Below are positions 49,148-58,085 of a DNA stretch of 64,000 nt, in pieces. Each line of letters starts with the position of its first letter. Within the stretch, counting starts at the first letter, position 1. The translations under genes and the position numbers were made by a program. This stretch comes from Halorussus salinus (lineage in GTDB: Archaea > Halobacteriota > Halobacteria > Halobacteriales > Haladaptataceae), in assembly GCF_004765815.2 (NCBI RefSeq), contig NZ_ML974127.1, positions 1,280,927 to 1,344,926 of the forward strand, read 5' to 3'. Under the pieces are notes generated by a model that saw only the letters and a program-made list of their open reading frames with translations, was not told where the DNA came from and searched no databases.

Positions 49148-50377
49148 ATGGGCGACCGGAATCGGCGACGACACCGCGCACAGACCGCGCTCGTAGTGGG
49201 GGCCGCGCTCCTCGGACTCCTCGCCGTGTTCGCGGTGTTCACGGTGTCCGGGGTGTTCGCGGCCGGGACCGCGACGCCGGGCGACCGACAGGATTCGGCG
49301 GTCGGTCACTCCTCGGCGGTCGGTCAGTTCCCGACGGGTAGCCACTCCTCGACGGTCGCCGACCGCGGCCAGCAGACCACCACCGACGCCGACGGGAGCG
49401 GCGACAATGGGAGCGACGCCAGCGAGACCGACGACAACGTGAACGACACCAACGCGACTGACGCCGACGCGACCGACACCGCCGACCCGACCGCCCCGAC
49501 GTTCGACGCCACGGTCTTCCGGGATATCGCGGGACAGGTCGCGGTCGAGGACGGAGCCGTGGCGGTCCGCGGGACCGCGACCGGGACCGACGAGGTGCTG
49601 GTCGCGCTGTTCGACCGCCGAGGGCGGGTCGCCACCGAACTCGTCCCGGTGGACGACGACGGCGCGTTCGAGGAGGACGACCTCGAACTCGTCACCGACG
49701 ACGGGACGCCGCTGGCCGAGGGGCGAGTCGTGGCGACGGTCCTCGCCGCCGGGCGGGACGAGGAGGTCGGCGACGGCGAGGTCGGGAACGCGAGTCGCGC
49801 CGACCTCCGAGCGTTCGAGGCCGCGTTCCGCGAGACGGTCGGCCAGCGGTCGGGCGGCCGCCCCATCTCGCGGACCCAACGGCAGTTGGTCGAACTCTAC
49901 TACGACCAGACCGTCGAGGACTCGGGGAGCGACGACCTCCTGCTGGCCGAGGAGTTCGTCTACACCGACGCGCGCACGAGCATCCAACAGGTCGTCGCCC
50001 AGTCGGCGGCGAACGCGACGGGAAGCGTCGAGTCGATTCGCGTCGGCGACACCGTGGTCGTCCGCGGCCTGACGAACCTCCGACCGGACGACAACACGAT
50101 TTTCGTCGAGGTGGTCGGCGGACCGAGCGCCGCGGCCTTCGACTTCGCGGCGACCGACTCGTGGGACACCGACGGCGTCTGGGAGGTTCGACTGGACTCC
50201 TCGGGCGTCGAACCGGGCGTCTACACCGTCGAAGCCGACGACGGCGCGTCGAGCGACAGCGTTCGCGTGCGAATCCTCCCGCGAGCGGCGAACGAGTCCC
50301 GGACTGCGACCCGGAACGCGAGTACCGCGGGTCCGCGGGCGGTCACGAGCGAGTCGTCCGTGGGCGGCCGCGAGTGA
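49148..50377 (+). CDS. BGTF-type surface-domain protein
   Basis: A 409-residue protein with a hydrophobic N-terminal signal/anchor (about 13-38), a Ser/Thr/Asp-rich linker (40-115) and a 250-residue domain with GQVAVEDGAVAVRGTATGTD, GAFEEDDLELVTDDG, RVGDTVVVRGLTNLRPDDN and GVEPGVYTVEADDG. The same module occurs in the S-layer glycoprotein at 51080, so the two proteins are related. No C-terminal anchor. It may bind to or be part of the cell envelope. Confidence 0.75.
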   Translation: MGDRNRRRHRAQTALVVGAALLGLLAVFAVFTVSGVFAAGTATPGDRQDSAVGHSSAVGQFPTGSHSSTVADRGQQTTTDADGSGDNGSDASETDDNVNDTNATDADATDTADPTAPTFDATVFRDIAGQVAVEDGAVAVRGTATGTDEVLVALFDRRGRVATELVPVDDDGAFEEDDLELVTDDGTPLAEGRVVATVLAAGRDEEVGDGEVGNASRADLRAFEAAFRETVGQRSGGRPISRTQRQLVELYYDQTVEDSGSDDLLLAEEFVYTDARTSIQQVVAQSAANATGSVESIRVGDTVVVRGLTNLRPDDNTIFVEVVGGPSAAAFDFAATDSWDTDGVWEVRLDSSGVEPGVYTVEADDGASSDSVRVRILPRAANESRTATRNASTAGPRAVTSESSVGGRE

Positions 50378-51079
50378 GTCGTCCGCGAGCGGTCCGCCAC
50401 TGTCGCCGGATTTTGCCGGTTTCTCGGTCTCGACGAGTCGTTCGGCGGGTAACGAACGTTTGCGAGTAGACTACGCGTTGTTACCGTCGATAGCCCGCAA
50501 CTAACTCGCCCTCGGGGGGTCCGAGAGGCCACAATCGCCGGATAACGCCATATAAGAGAGCGTCAGCATCATGTCCGAGGAGTCCGGCGACAGTCTCGTC
50601 CCGAGAACGACGTACCAGTTGAGATACCCTAACTCCTCTACTGTCGTATAGTTTCTCCGGCGACAGCTTCGTCGGGTTCATCGCCGTCGAAAAGCGGCGT
50701 AACACCGCGTTCTATGCCGGGGTTCGCTCTCGTCGCGCAGTGAAGCGGGTAGTTCGTTCGTTACGAGGTATGACCGTCTTCCGATACTACTGTCTGCCTA
50801 TCCGGAGTGGTGGCGCAGGATATTCTCGGCCTATGTGAGTAACTCAAGATACGGGACCGGTACTCACCACATTCCGGACGGTATTAGCCAATACTTACCG
50901 GCGGCCGCCGAAAACGGTCTTCGCTCTTTAAGAAGAAATCGGGCGTCTCGCTATTCGAGGTGAAAGCCGGAAACCGGCAGGGGTGTGAAACAGAGAGATT
51001 GGCAAATTCACGACACCGGAATGGGGGAACGTAGAACGAACAGCGATTGGGGTTTCCGAACTCCGAACGACAAGACAAA
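50378..51079. other. Long gene-free region upstream of the S-layer gene
   Basis: About 700 bases with no convincing gene. It holds a TATA-like CTTTAAGAA at about 50926-50934, a perfect 12-base palindrome CGGCGGCCGCCG (50899-50910), and a direct repeat of TCCGGCGACAG. S-layer genes in haloarchaea are strongly expressed and may have long leaders. A transcript from the TATA-like site would have a leader of about 120 bases. Confidence 0.5.
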
Positions 51080-54000
51080 ATGAGAATTCCGACACGAATA
51101 TCGAGAGAGAAAACGAGCGCCATCGTACTTTCGGCACTGCTGGTGCTGTCGATGGTCGCAGGCGTCACGGCCGCGGCCGACGTGCAGCGTGGCGGCGACC
51201 AAGCCACGTTCAATCCCGGCGTCGGCGGACCGAACGACGTTGTCGTCTCCGAGCAGAAACCGGTCGTCTTCCAAGGTGAAGACGACGTAGATTTCGTCGG
51301 AGAGAACGGACAGGACATCAACCCGTCGAACCTCATCGGCGTCTCGGGTAACGCGGAAGGCATTCCGCTCGAATCGCCGATTCCCGAGGACCAAGAACTC
51401 GGTCAGTACGCCGTCGACGGCCGCGCCGCGAACATCGGCGTGACCGTCCAGACGCCGCGCGTGACCGACCTCGAAGTCTTCAACGAGCGAGGCGTCGACG
51501 TGGAAGGCTCGACCGTCCAAGAGGACGAAACGCTCCTCATCAGCGGCGAGTGGAACTTCCAGCGCGCCGAAGACCTCTCGCTGGAAGTCAGCGACGAGGA
51601 CGGCAACGAGATCACCGGCGACGTGCTCACGCAGGTCGAGGACCTCTCGCAGGCCCAACTCGACCGACTACAGGGCCCGTACGCCGAGAACCCCGACCTC
51701 ATCGAGAACCCCGGCCAGCGCGGTACCGAGACCGGCATCGAGTACCTGCAAGGGCTGGGTCAGCTCAACGAGACCGAGGGTCAGCCTACGCAGGACCTCG
51801 AAGCCGCCTACTGGGCTATCGACCTGAGCGACCAGAACGCGGGCGACTACACCATCACCGTCGAGGGGTGGGACAACCTCGACTTCGGCGCGGCCACGCG
51901 CTCGACCACCATCTCGGTGACCGGTGACGAGAACGTCGTCCTCGACCTCGAAAACGACGACGCGACGCGCGGTCAGAACGTCCGGTACACCGTCCGGGGT
52001 TCGACCGCTGGCGCGACCCACATCGTCACCATCGAGGACACCGACTTCCGGAACAACCAAGTCGACGAGCGCGTCTTCCGCGACGTGGAGGACGTGATCG
52101 ACCGCGGTAGCCTCGACACCAACGACGACGGCGAGGCCGACCTCGCGTGGGCGCAGATCGAAGTGGACGACGACACCGGACTCGGCGTCGGCCAGATAGA
52201 CACCACGTACCTCGACGACACGAGCGTGGACGTGAACCTGTACGAGTCCGACCAGAACCTCTCGGACATCGCCGACGACCTCGGCGACACCGAGGACGAC
52301 TTCTCGCTGGACATCAGCGAGGGCGAACTCAACATCGACAGTCCCGCGGGCACCTACATCGCCGGTCAGGAAGTCGACGTGCGGGGCACCGCCGCGCCCG
52401 GCGTGGACGACGTGGCAGTGTACGTCCGCGACCAAGGCGACTGGGAACTCGTGGACATCAACGAGGACGGCGAGTTCAGCCAGCAGGACCTCATCAGCGT
52501 CGACGCCGACGGCGAGTGGGAGGAGCGCGACGTGACCCTCTCGCAAGCTAACGACATCCTGAGCATCCCCGGCCGCTACCGCTTGGGCGTCGTCGAGGCA
52601 GTGGACGTGACTCAGAACGGCGACATCGCCGAGACGCTGACGACCTCCGAGTTCAGCAGCGCGACCAGCGAACAGACCTCCATCATCGTCACCGAGCCGA
52701 CGCTCGGCGGCGGGTCGTCGCTGGCCGCGGCCTTCGGAGGCACTTCACCGATGGCACTCCAGAACCAACAGCAAAACGACACGGAGGGCGAGGACGCGAC
52801 CTACGTCTTCCAGACGTACAACCAGCAAGTCGCCGTCGAGGACGGCACCGTCGAGGTCACGGGCGTCGCGCCCGGTCTCGACGAGGTCCTCGTCGTGATG
52901 ATCGACTCGCGGGGCCGGACCGTCACCGAGACGGTCAGCGTCGACGACAACGACATCTTCGAGGAGGACGACATCGAACTCGTCACCCGCGAGGGACGCC
53001 AGCTCAATGAGGGCCAGATTCGGGGCATGGTCATCGGCCTCGGCCGGGACACCGTCGTCGGTGACGGCGTCCTGCCGGGCGTTGACGACGCCGACATCGC
53101 CGGACTCGAATCGTGGATCGCGACCTTCGGGACCGGACTGACCCAAGAGCAGGTCAGCGAACGCATCACCGACGAGACGACCGACGAAGCCGGTAGCGAC
53201 GACCTGACGCTGATGCAGACGTTCCGCTACGCCGACGCCGCGACCTCCGTCTCGGCCATCGTGCCGCAAGGAGAGGCGGAGGGCGAGCCGACGCCCAGTC
53301 TCCGGACCGACGTTCAGCCCATCGAAGTCGGGCAGGAAATCCTCGTCCGGGGCGTGACGAACCGGCGGCCCGACGACAACACCATCACCGTCGAGGTTAT
53401 CGACGGCCCGAGCGCCGCCGAGTTCGACTCGGCCGCGACCGACGAGTGGGGCCGCACGGGCGTCTGGTCGGTCAACCTGAGCGCCCAGAACGTCGAACCC
53501 GGCACCTACACGCTCGAAGTGGACGACGGTGACAACACCGACATCGTCCAGTTCGAGGTCGTGGAAGCCGGTGCTGGCCAGCAGGACGGCCAGCAAGACG
53601 ACCAGCAGAACGAGACGACGACGACCACGACCGCAGCGAACGAAACCGACGCAGGAGGCAACGAGACCACGACGACCACGACAGAGGGAAATGAGACCAC
53701 CGCGGCGGGGAACGAGACGACCCAAGTAGCCAACGAGACGGACGCCGCCGCGGGTAACCAAACCCAAGAAGAGGCACAGGCCGGAAACACGCTCGAAATC
53801 CAGAGCGAGGGAGAGACGCTGAACTACAGCATCTCCTTCGCCGGAACGGTCGAAGCAGTCGAGAATCAGACCGAGGAGACCGACGAGATTCAGGACTCGA
53901 CCGTGACCGGACAGGTCGGTGACGGCGACGACGCCGACGCCTACCAGTTCGTCGGTCGCGTGACCGACGTGTCCGCCGAGGGCGACCTGAACAACGCGAC

Positions 54001-54115
54001 GTTCCTCCTCGACGGCGAGGAGGTCTCGCCCGGCGACCTCCCGGACGCGACCGCCGAGAACTCCTCGATGGTCGCTCCGGCGGTCGTCCCGGTAGTCGCC
54101 GACGCGTCGGCCTGA
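51080..54115 (+). CDS. csg: S-layer glycoprotein (cell-surface glycoprotein)
   Basis: A 1,011-residue secreted protein. Signal peptide 1-31 ends near GVTAAADVQ. The mature protein is very acidic. Sections include DVQRGGDQATFNPGVGGPND, DENVVLDLENDDATRGQNVR and, near residues 575-830, the module shared with the 49148 product (GTVEVTGVAPGLDEV, DDIELVTREG, DDNTITVEVIDGPSAAEFD). A Thr/Asn-rich linker with many N-glycosylation sequons (about 843-897) follows. The last 110 residues form an extra acidic region that ends in VVPVVADASA. Unlike most haloarchaeal S-layer proteins it lacks a C-terminal PGF-CTERM motif and membrane segment. Confidence 0.8.
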   Translation: MRIPTRISREKTSAIVLSALLVLSMVAGVTAAADVQRGGDQATFNPGVGGPNDVVVSEQKPVVFQGEDDVDFVGENGQDINPSNLIGVSGNAEGIPLESPIPEDQELGQYAVDGRAANIGVTVQTPRVTDLEVFNERGVDVEGSTVQEDETLLISGEWNFQRAEDLSLEVSDEDGNEITGDVLTQVEDLSQAQLDRLQGPYAENPDLIENPGQRGTETGIEYLQGLGQLNETEGQPTQDLEAAYWAIDLSDQNAGDYTITVEGWDNLDFGAATRSTTISVTGDENVVLDLENDDATRGQNVRYTVRGSTAGATHIVTIEDTDFRNNQVDERVFRDVEDVIDRGSLDTNDDGEADLAWAQIEVDDDTGLGVGQIDTTYLDDTSVDVNLYESDQNLSDIADDLGDTEDDFSLDISEGELNIDSPAGTYIAGQEVDVRGTAAPGVDDVAVYVRDQGDWELVDINEDGEFSQQDLISVDADGEWEERDVTLSQANDILSIPGRYRLGVVEAVDVTQNGDIAETLTTSEFSSATSEQTSIIVTEPTLGGGSSLAAAFGGTSPMALQNQQQNDTEGEDATYVFQTYNQQVAVEDGTVEVTGVAPGLDEVLVVMIDSRGRTVTETVSVDDNDIFEEDDIELVTREGRQLNEGQIRGMVIGLGRDTVVGDGVLPGVDDADIAGLESWIATFGTGLTQEQVSERITDETTDEAGSDDLTLMQTFRYADAATSVSAIVPQGEAEGEPTPSLRTDVQPIEVGQEILVRGVTNRRPDDNTITVEVIDGPSAAEFDSAATDEWGRTGVWSVNLSAQNVEPGTYTLEVDDGDNTDIVQFEVVEAGAGQQDGQQDDQQNETTTTTTAANETDAGGNETTTTTTEGNETTAAGNETTQVANETDAAAGNQTQEEAQAGNTLEIQSEGETLNYSISFAGTVEAVENQTEETDEIQDSTVTGQVGDGDDADAYQFVGRVTDVSAEGDLNNATFLLDGEEVSPGDLPDATAENSSMVAPAVVPVVADASA

Positions 54116-54195
54116 CCCGGCGACTCCTCGGCCAGCATTCGACCGACCTTCGACGCGACTTTTTTCGCTACTCGATGTCGCCGCGAGTGGCGACG

Positions 54196-56748
54196 CTACT
54201 CCACCTTGCCGCGAGCGGCCGCGCCGTCCGACGAGTCCCGACCGGATGCCTCCGACTCGCCCGCCGCGTCGGCGCGGGAGCCTGCGCCCGTGAGTCGCGC
54301 CCAGACGACCAGCACCGAGGGCAGGACGAGTACCGACGCGATGTAGGAGTAGACGACGCTCAGTGCGGTGAGGAGGCCGAACTGTCCGATGGCGGGGAAC
54401 ACCGCGAGGACGAGGACGCCGATGCCGAAGACGGTCGTGAGCATGCTTCCCGTCAGCGCGCCGCCGGTCCCGGTGATAGTCCGCCGGAGCGCGACGAGGG
54501 GGTCGCGGTCCGCCACCGACGCGCCCTGCTCTTCCAGCTCGTCGGTGAACCGATGAACGACGTGGACCGAGTAGTCGATGCCGAGACCGATGGTGATAGC
54601 TAGCACGGTCGCGGTGAAGGCGTTGAGCGAGATGCCGACCAACCGCATCGTGGCCGCGAGCGCCGCGACGGTGACGACGATTGGCACGAGGTTGGCGACG
54701 CCGAGCGTCGGCCTGCCGACGAGAATCCCGTAGACCACCACGAGGAATATCGCGGTGCCAGCGAGCGCGACCGCGAGGCTGACGATGGCCGACTCGAAGA
54801 TGAGGTCCGCGATGGCCTGAAAGACGACGATGTTGCCCGTCGCGGTCGCCTCGAAGCGGTAGCGGTCCGCGACCCGGCGGGCGTCGGCCGTGACCTCGGC
54901 GTCGGGCGCGTCGGCCTCGACCGAGTAGACGACGCGGGCGCTCCGGCGGTCCTCGGTGAGGTACTGGCGCGCGAGGGCCTCGTACTGGGAGTCGAATACG
55001 GCGTCGTAGATGGTGGCGAGGTCGTCGTCCGGAATCCCGTTGCCGTCGCGGTCGTTGCGCGCGACGAGGCGGGCGAACTCGGGGTCCGTGGCCGCGAGCG
55101 ACTGGATGACCGTGACGATACTCCGTTCGCTCGCGCGGCCGTCCTCCACGACGAAGCTGTCCGGCGGGTCCGCGCCCGCCCGGTGGATGCTTTCGAGCGC
55201 GGTGTCGCGGGTCATCGGCCCCTCGACGTAGATTACCACCTCCTCGTCCTCGCCGGTCTCGAAGTTGTCTTCGAGGAAGTTGATGTCCCGCGTGACGGTG
55301 TACTCGCTCGGCCGGAACGGTTCGGGGAGCGCGAGGAGGTAGTCGGGGGTCTGTTCGGGCGGCAGGAACTCCTCTTGGGTGAAGGAGGTGTCCACGCCGG
55401 TCGCGTAGCCCGTCGCGCCAGCGGTGAGGAGGGCGGTGAGCAGGAGGAAGACGACGGGCGCGCGCCGGGCGATGCCGACGCCGCCGGTCAGCGCGCGCCC
55501 GAGCGACGACTCCTCGGAGCCGAGCGGCGTCTGGCTGAACGTCGGGATGGGGTACGTCTCGCGCGAGTAGTCGAGCAGGACCTTCGCGGCGGGCAGGAAC
55601 ACGCCGAAGATGAGCGCGGTGAAGACGATGCCGACGGACGCGACCACGCCGAAGTCCCGGATGGGAATCAGTTGGCTCGTCAGGTTCGACGCGAAGCCGA
55701 TGACCGAGGTGGTCGTGACGATGAAGAAGGCCACCAGCAGTTGGTCGGTCGCGGTCCGCATCGAGTCGGCGACGCCGAAGCCTTCGACGCGCTCCTCGCG
55801 GTAGCGGTTGACCGCGTGGATGCCGAAGTCGATGCCGACCGCAAGTAGGAGGGGCGGGACCGCGATGAGAATCTGGTTGAACGGAATGGACGCCCAGCCC
55901 ATGAAGCCGAACGTCCAGACGATTGCCATCACGAGCGCGACGATACCGAGCAGGAGGTCCGCGAGGTCCCGGTAGGCGACGACGAGGAAGAGGACGATGA
56001 GGACCGCCGCGGCGGGCACGACGACGAGCAGAGTGTCGCCGATGACCGACCCGAACTCGGCGTCGATGATGCCCGCGCCGAAGACGCGCACGTCGCCACC
56101 GGCCGAGGCGGTAATCGACTGCATCTCGCGCTGGATGGGCGTGAGCGGGTTCGACCCGGCGGCCTGCTCGTCTTCGGCGAGTTCGGGAATCGCGTGTTCG
56201 ACGACGGTAATCGACGACGAGGCCCGCGCGGACTGCGGATTGAAGTCCTCGCTGAGGAGCGTCCGGAACGAGGGGTTGTCGCGGGCGGCCCGCCGGACCG
56301 CGGCGTCGATGCGGGCGGGCGAGGCGCGTTCGACCGCCCGGCGTTGCTCCTCGGGCGTGGTCGCTTCGGGGTCCAAGGTCTGGGCGACGATGCTCGCGGG
56401 ACCGGTCGCGCCGATTACGCGAAGCTCCTCGCGCTCGGCGATGCGCTCCTGAATCGTGAGCATCCGGACGAGGCCCCGCTTCGAGAGGACGTTCTCGCCG
56501 GTGTGGATGAGTTGGGTCGTCGCGGTGCCCGCGCCGAAGGGCGGTTCGAACTCGCGGTTCACCGCGTCTAACGCCGTCTGCTCGGGCACGTCCTCGGCGA
56601 AGCTCTCGGTCCCGGCCTCCGTCGAGACCTGCGTCGCGCCGACCGCGAAGACGGCGGTCGCGACGAGGAAGACGGCGACGATTCTGCCCGGCCGGTTCAC
56701 GATGCGGTCGTCCAGCCAGTCGATGACGCGCTGGTAGTCGAGTGCCAC
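54196..56748 (-). CDS. RND-superfamily (MMPL-type) exporter, second in window
   Basis: An 850-residue membrane protein with two MMPL halves. N-terminal helix (about 22-40), a first extracytoplasmic loop with VSTEAGTESFAEDVPEQ, then transmembrane blocks containing AVGIDFGIHAVNRYREE and GLGIDYSVHVVHRFTDE. It lacks the long coiled coil of the first exporter (23183). No regulator gene is adjacent. Such proteins often move lipids or terpenoids; the position next to the S-layer gene might be related to the envelope. Confidence 0.85.
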   Translation of the reverse strand: MALDYQRVIDWLDDRIVNRPGRIVAVFLVATAVFAVGATQVSTEAGTESFAEDVPEQTALDAVNREFEPPFGAGTATTQLIHTGENVLSKRGLVRMLTIQERIAEREELRVIGATGPASIVAQTLDPEATTPEEQRRAVERASPARIDAAVRRAARDNPSFRTLLSEDFNPQSARASSSITVVEHAIPELAEDEQAAGSNPLTPIQREMQSITASAGGDVRVFGAGIIDAEFGSVIGDTLLVVVPAAAVLIVLFLVVAYRDLADLLLGIVALVMAIVWTFGFMGWASIPFNQILIAVPPLLLAVGIDFGIHAVNRYREERVEGFGVADSMRTATDQLLVAFFIVTTTSVIGFASNLTSQLIPIRDFGVVASVGIVFTALIFGVFLPAAKVLLDYSRETYPIPTFSQTPLGSEESSLGRALTGGVGIARRAPVVFLLLTALLTAGATGYATGVDTSFTQEEFLPPEQTPDYLLALPEPFRPSEYTVTRDINFLEDNFETGEDEEVVIYVEGPMTRDTALESIHRAGADPPDSFVVEDGRASERSIVTVIQSLAATDPEFARLVARNDRDGNGIPDDDLATIYDAVFDSQYEALARQYLTEDRRSARVVYSVEADAPDAEVTADARRVADRYRFEATATGNIVVFQAIADLIFESAIVSLAVALAGTAIFLVVVYGILVGRPTLGVANLVPIVVTVAALAATMRLVGISLNAFTATVLAITIGLGIDYSVHVVHRFTDELEEQGASVADRDPLVALRRTITGTGGALTGSMLTTVFGIGVLVLAVFPAIGQFGLLTALSVVYSYIASVLVLPSVLVVWARLTGAGSRADAAGESEASGRDSSDGAAARGKVE

Positions 56749-56778
56749 GGTGAGTCCCCGTTCCCCGTTCGCTCGTCT

Positions 56779-56797
56779 GCCGCGGTGTCACCGCGGC
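56779..56797. promoter_or_regulatory. Hairpin/palindrome upstream of the second RND gene
   Basis: GCCGCGGT, GTC, ACCGCGGC: perfect eight-base arms, 30 bases before the exporter start. It could be an operator or a leader hairpin. It bears no resemblance to the palindrome upstream of the first RND gene. Confidence 0.45.
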
Positions 56798-56970
56798 GGA
56801 GTACAGAGCGAGTAGCACGCCGAACCGCAAATACCCGGTGGTCAACTCGACGCGTGCGTTTCGATAACGGTAGCGCCACCCCGTGCGGCAGAATCGCCTC
56901 GCTGACGTTGCGCGTAGTTGGCAGGCGCGTGACGACAGCGCTTTTTGTTTCGACTCCGGCAGTCGGGAAC

Positions 56971-57252
56971 GTGATAGTCGAGTCGCTGTTCGCCGTCGCC
57001 GGAGTCGGGTCGATACTTCTCAGCGGACTGTTCTACTCACGATACGCGCGCACCGAGGGCGAACGAGCGCGACTGAATCGAAACTTCGCGTTCGGGACGG
57101 CGACTTCCGGTTGCTACCTCGTCGGCGAGTGGACGCTCCCGCTGGTCGGCTACGAGGGCGTCCTCCGGACCTACGAGGTCTTTCCGCTCTTCGGAACTGT
57201 AGTCGGCGTGTCGTTCGTCCTCTCGGTCGCTCGGGAGAGAGTGAACCGCTGA
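56971..57252 (+). CDS. Small membrane protein of unknown function
   Basis: A 93-residue protein with three hydrophobic segments (about 4-22, 42-57 and 66-86). The GTG at 56971 opens directly into the first segment; a GTG further upstream at about 56929 is possible. I recognise no family. It diverges from the RND gene and converges with the 101-residue gene at 57406. Confidence 0.55.
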   Translation: MIVESLFAVAGVGSILLSGLFYSRYARTEGERARLNRNFAFGTATSGCYLVGEWTLPLVGYEGVLRTYEVFPLFGTVVGVSFVLSVARERVNR

Positions 57253-57405
57253 GGAGTCCGCGGTTCGGCGACGGCAGTCTCCTCCGACGAGGAGTCGATA
57301 CGCGAGCAGTTCGCCACTGGTTTCGGGACGACCCATCCGACCGATGAGAAACAAATATACGCGCTTAAGCAATCTATAGGCACCTCAAACACTGGTCGAG
57401 GATTA

Positions 57406-57711
57406 TCAAAAGAACCGGCGGACGCTCCAGTACAGCCCCGACAGCAGATTCGCTATCTCCGCAATCGGCGAGAAGCCCGCGTCGGGGTTCTCGGCGCGCG
57501 CGAACTCCTCGGCCAGCGTCTCGGGCGTGACGTGACGCAGGTCGCCGGTGTGCGCGCGGCGCTCCTCGGCGTCAGTGACGCGGAGCAGTGCGATTTCGTC
57601 GCTCGCGCCGACGACGCGGTAGACGGGGCCGCCGCTCTCGCCGGGGTCGTCCGCGCTGGCGTCGTTCGAGTCGCCGCGCACCGGTCGGTAGTGGTCGCCG
57701 ACTTCGACCAT
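57406..57711 (-). CDS. Hypothetical soluble protein
   Basis: A 101-residue protein with a beta-rich N terminus (VEVGDHYRPVR... GPVYRVVGASDEIALLRVTD) and a helical end (ETLAEEFARAENPDAGFSP...LLSGLYWSVRRFF). I recognise no family. It resembles short haloarchaeal proteins of about 100 residues with a barrel-like start. It lies directly to the left of the locus 3 repeat region. Confidence 0.55.
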   Translation of the reverse strand: MVEVGDHYRPVRGDSNDASADDPGESGGPVYRVVGASDEIALLRVTDAEERRAHTGDLRHVTPETLAEEFARAENPDAGFSPIAEIANLLSGLYWSVRRFF

Positions 57712-57789
57712 TCGTGCGCCCGACTATTCCGTCGAGAACCGAATAGGTAGCGGAAATTCGGACGAGACGCGCGCGCGAAGTGCCGTCGC

Positions 57790-57906
57790 GGTGTTGTGCT
57801 GTGCGATTGCAGGGCGGTACGGTTGCGGTGCTGTGCGGTTTGCGGTGGCGGGGCGGTTGCGGTGCTGTGCGGTTTGCGGTGGCGGGGCGGTTGCGGTGCG
57901 GCTACC
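57790..57906 (+). repeat. GCGGT-rich element, locus 3, with 34-base tandem units
   Basis: CGGTTGCGGTGCTGTGCGG begins at 57820 and 57854, and CGGTTGCGGTGCGG begins at 57888: a 34-base period with two and a half units (intervening TTTGCGGTGGCGGGG). The units resemble the GTGCTGTGCGG and GGTTGCGGT words of locus 2. It fills part of the 374-base gap between a small gene and the cdc6 gene. Confidence 0.8.
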
Positions 57907-57957
57907 GGAGGCGAGGAGTGCGGTCGGGCTAGCGCGACGACCGCGAACGAGGAGAGA

Positions 57958-58073
57958 GCGCGGCGCTCCGCGCCGCGCGACGCGACGAGCGAGCGGACCA
58001 AGGGAGGACCAACGGGACGACCGCCGTGTTTTTCATGAACGTTTTGCAAGGGCGGCGCGTTCATGCGCCGCCC
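57958..58073. repeat. Two G+C-rich hairpins beside locus 3
   Basis: GCGCGGCGC-TCC-GCGCCGCGC at 57958-57978, and GGGCGGCGC-GTTCAT-GCGCCGCCC at 58050-58073, both with perfect nine-base arms. The second is 12 bases after the cdc6 stop, so it may help end that transcript. Its loop (GTTCAT) includes the TTCAT loop of the locus 1 hairpin. Confidence 0.7.
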
Positions 58074-58085
58074 GCAGCAAAAGGT

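Noticed and set aside
50481-50705. 74-codon minus-strand ORF upstream of the S-layer gene
   Set aside because: No recognisable family or promoter, and composition is Arg/Leu-rich as in chance ORFs.
52745-56845. 1,366-codon minus-strand ORF spanning the S-layer 3' region and the second RND gene
   Set aside because: It is antisense to the S-layer gene and a shadow frame of the exporter; composition is that of a random frame.
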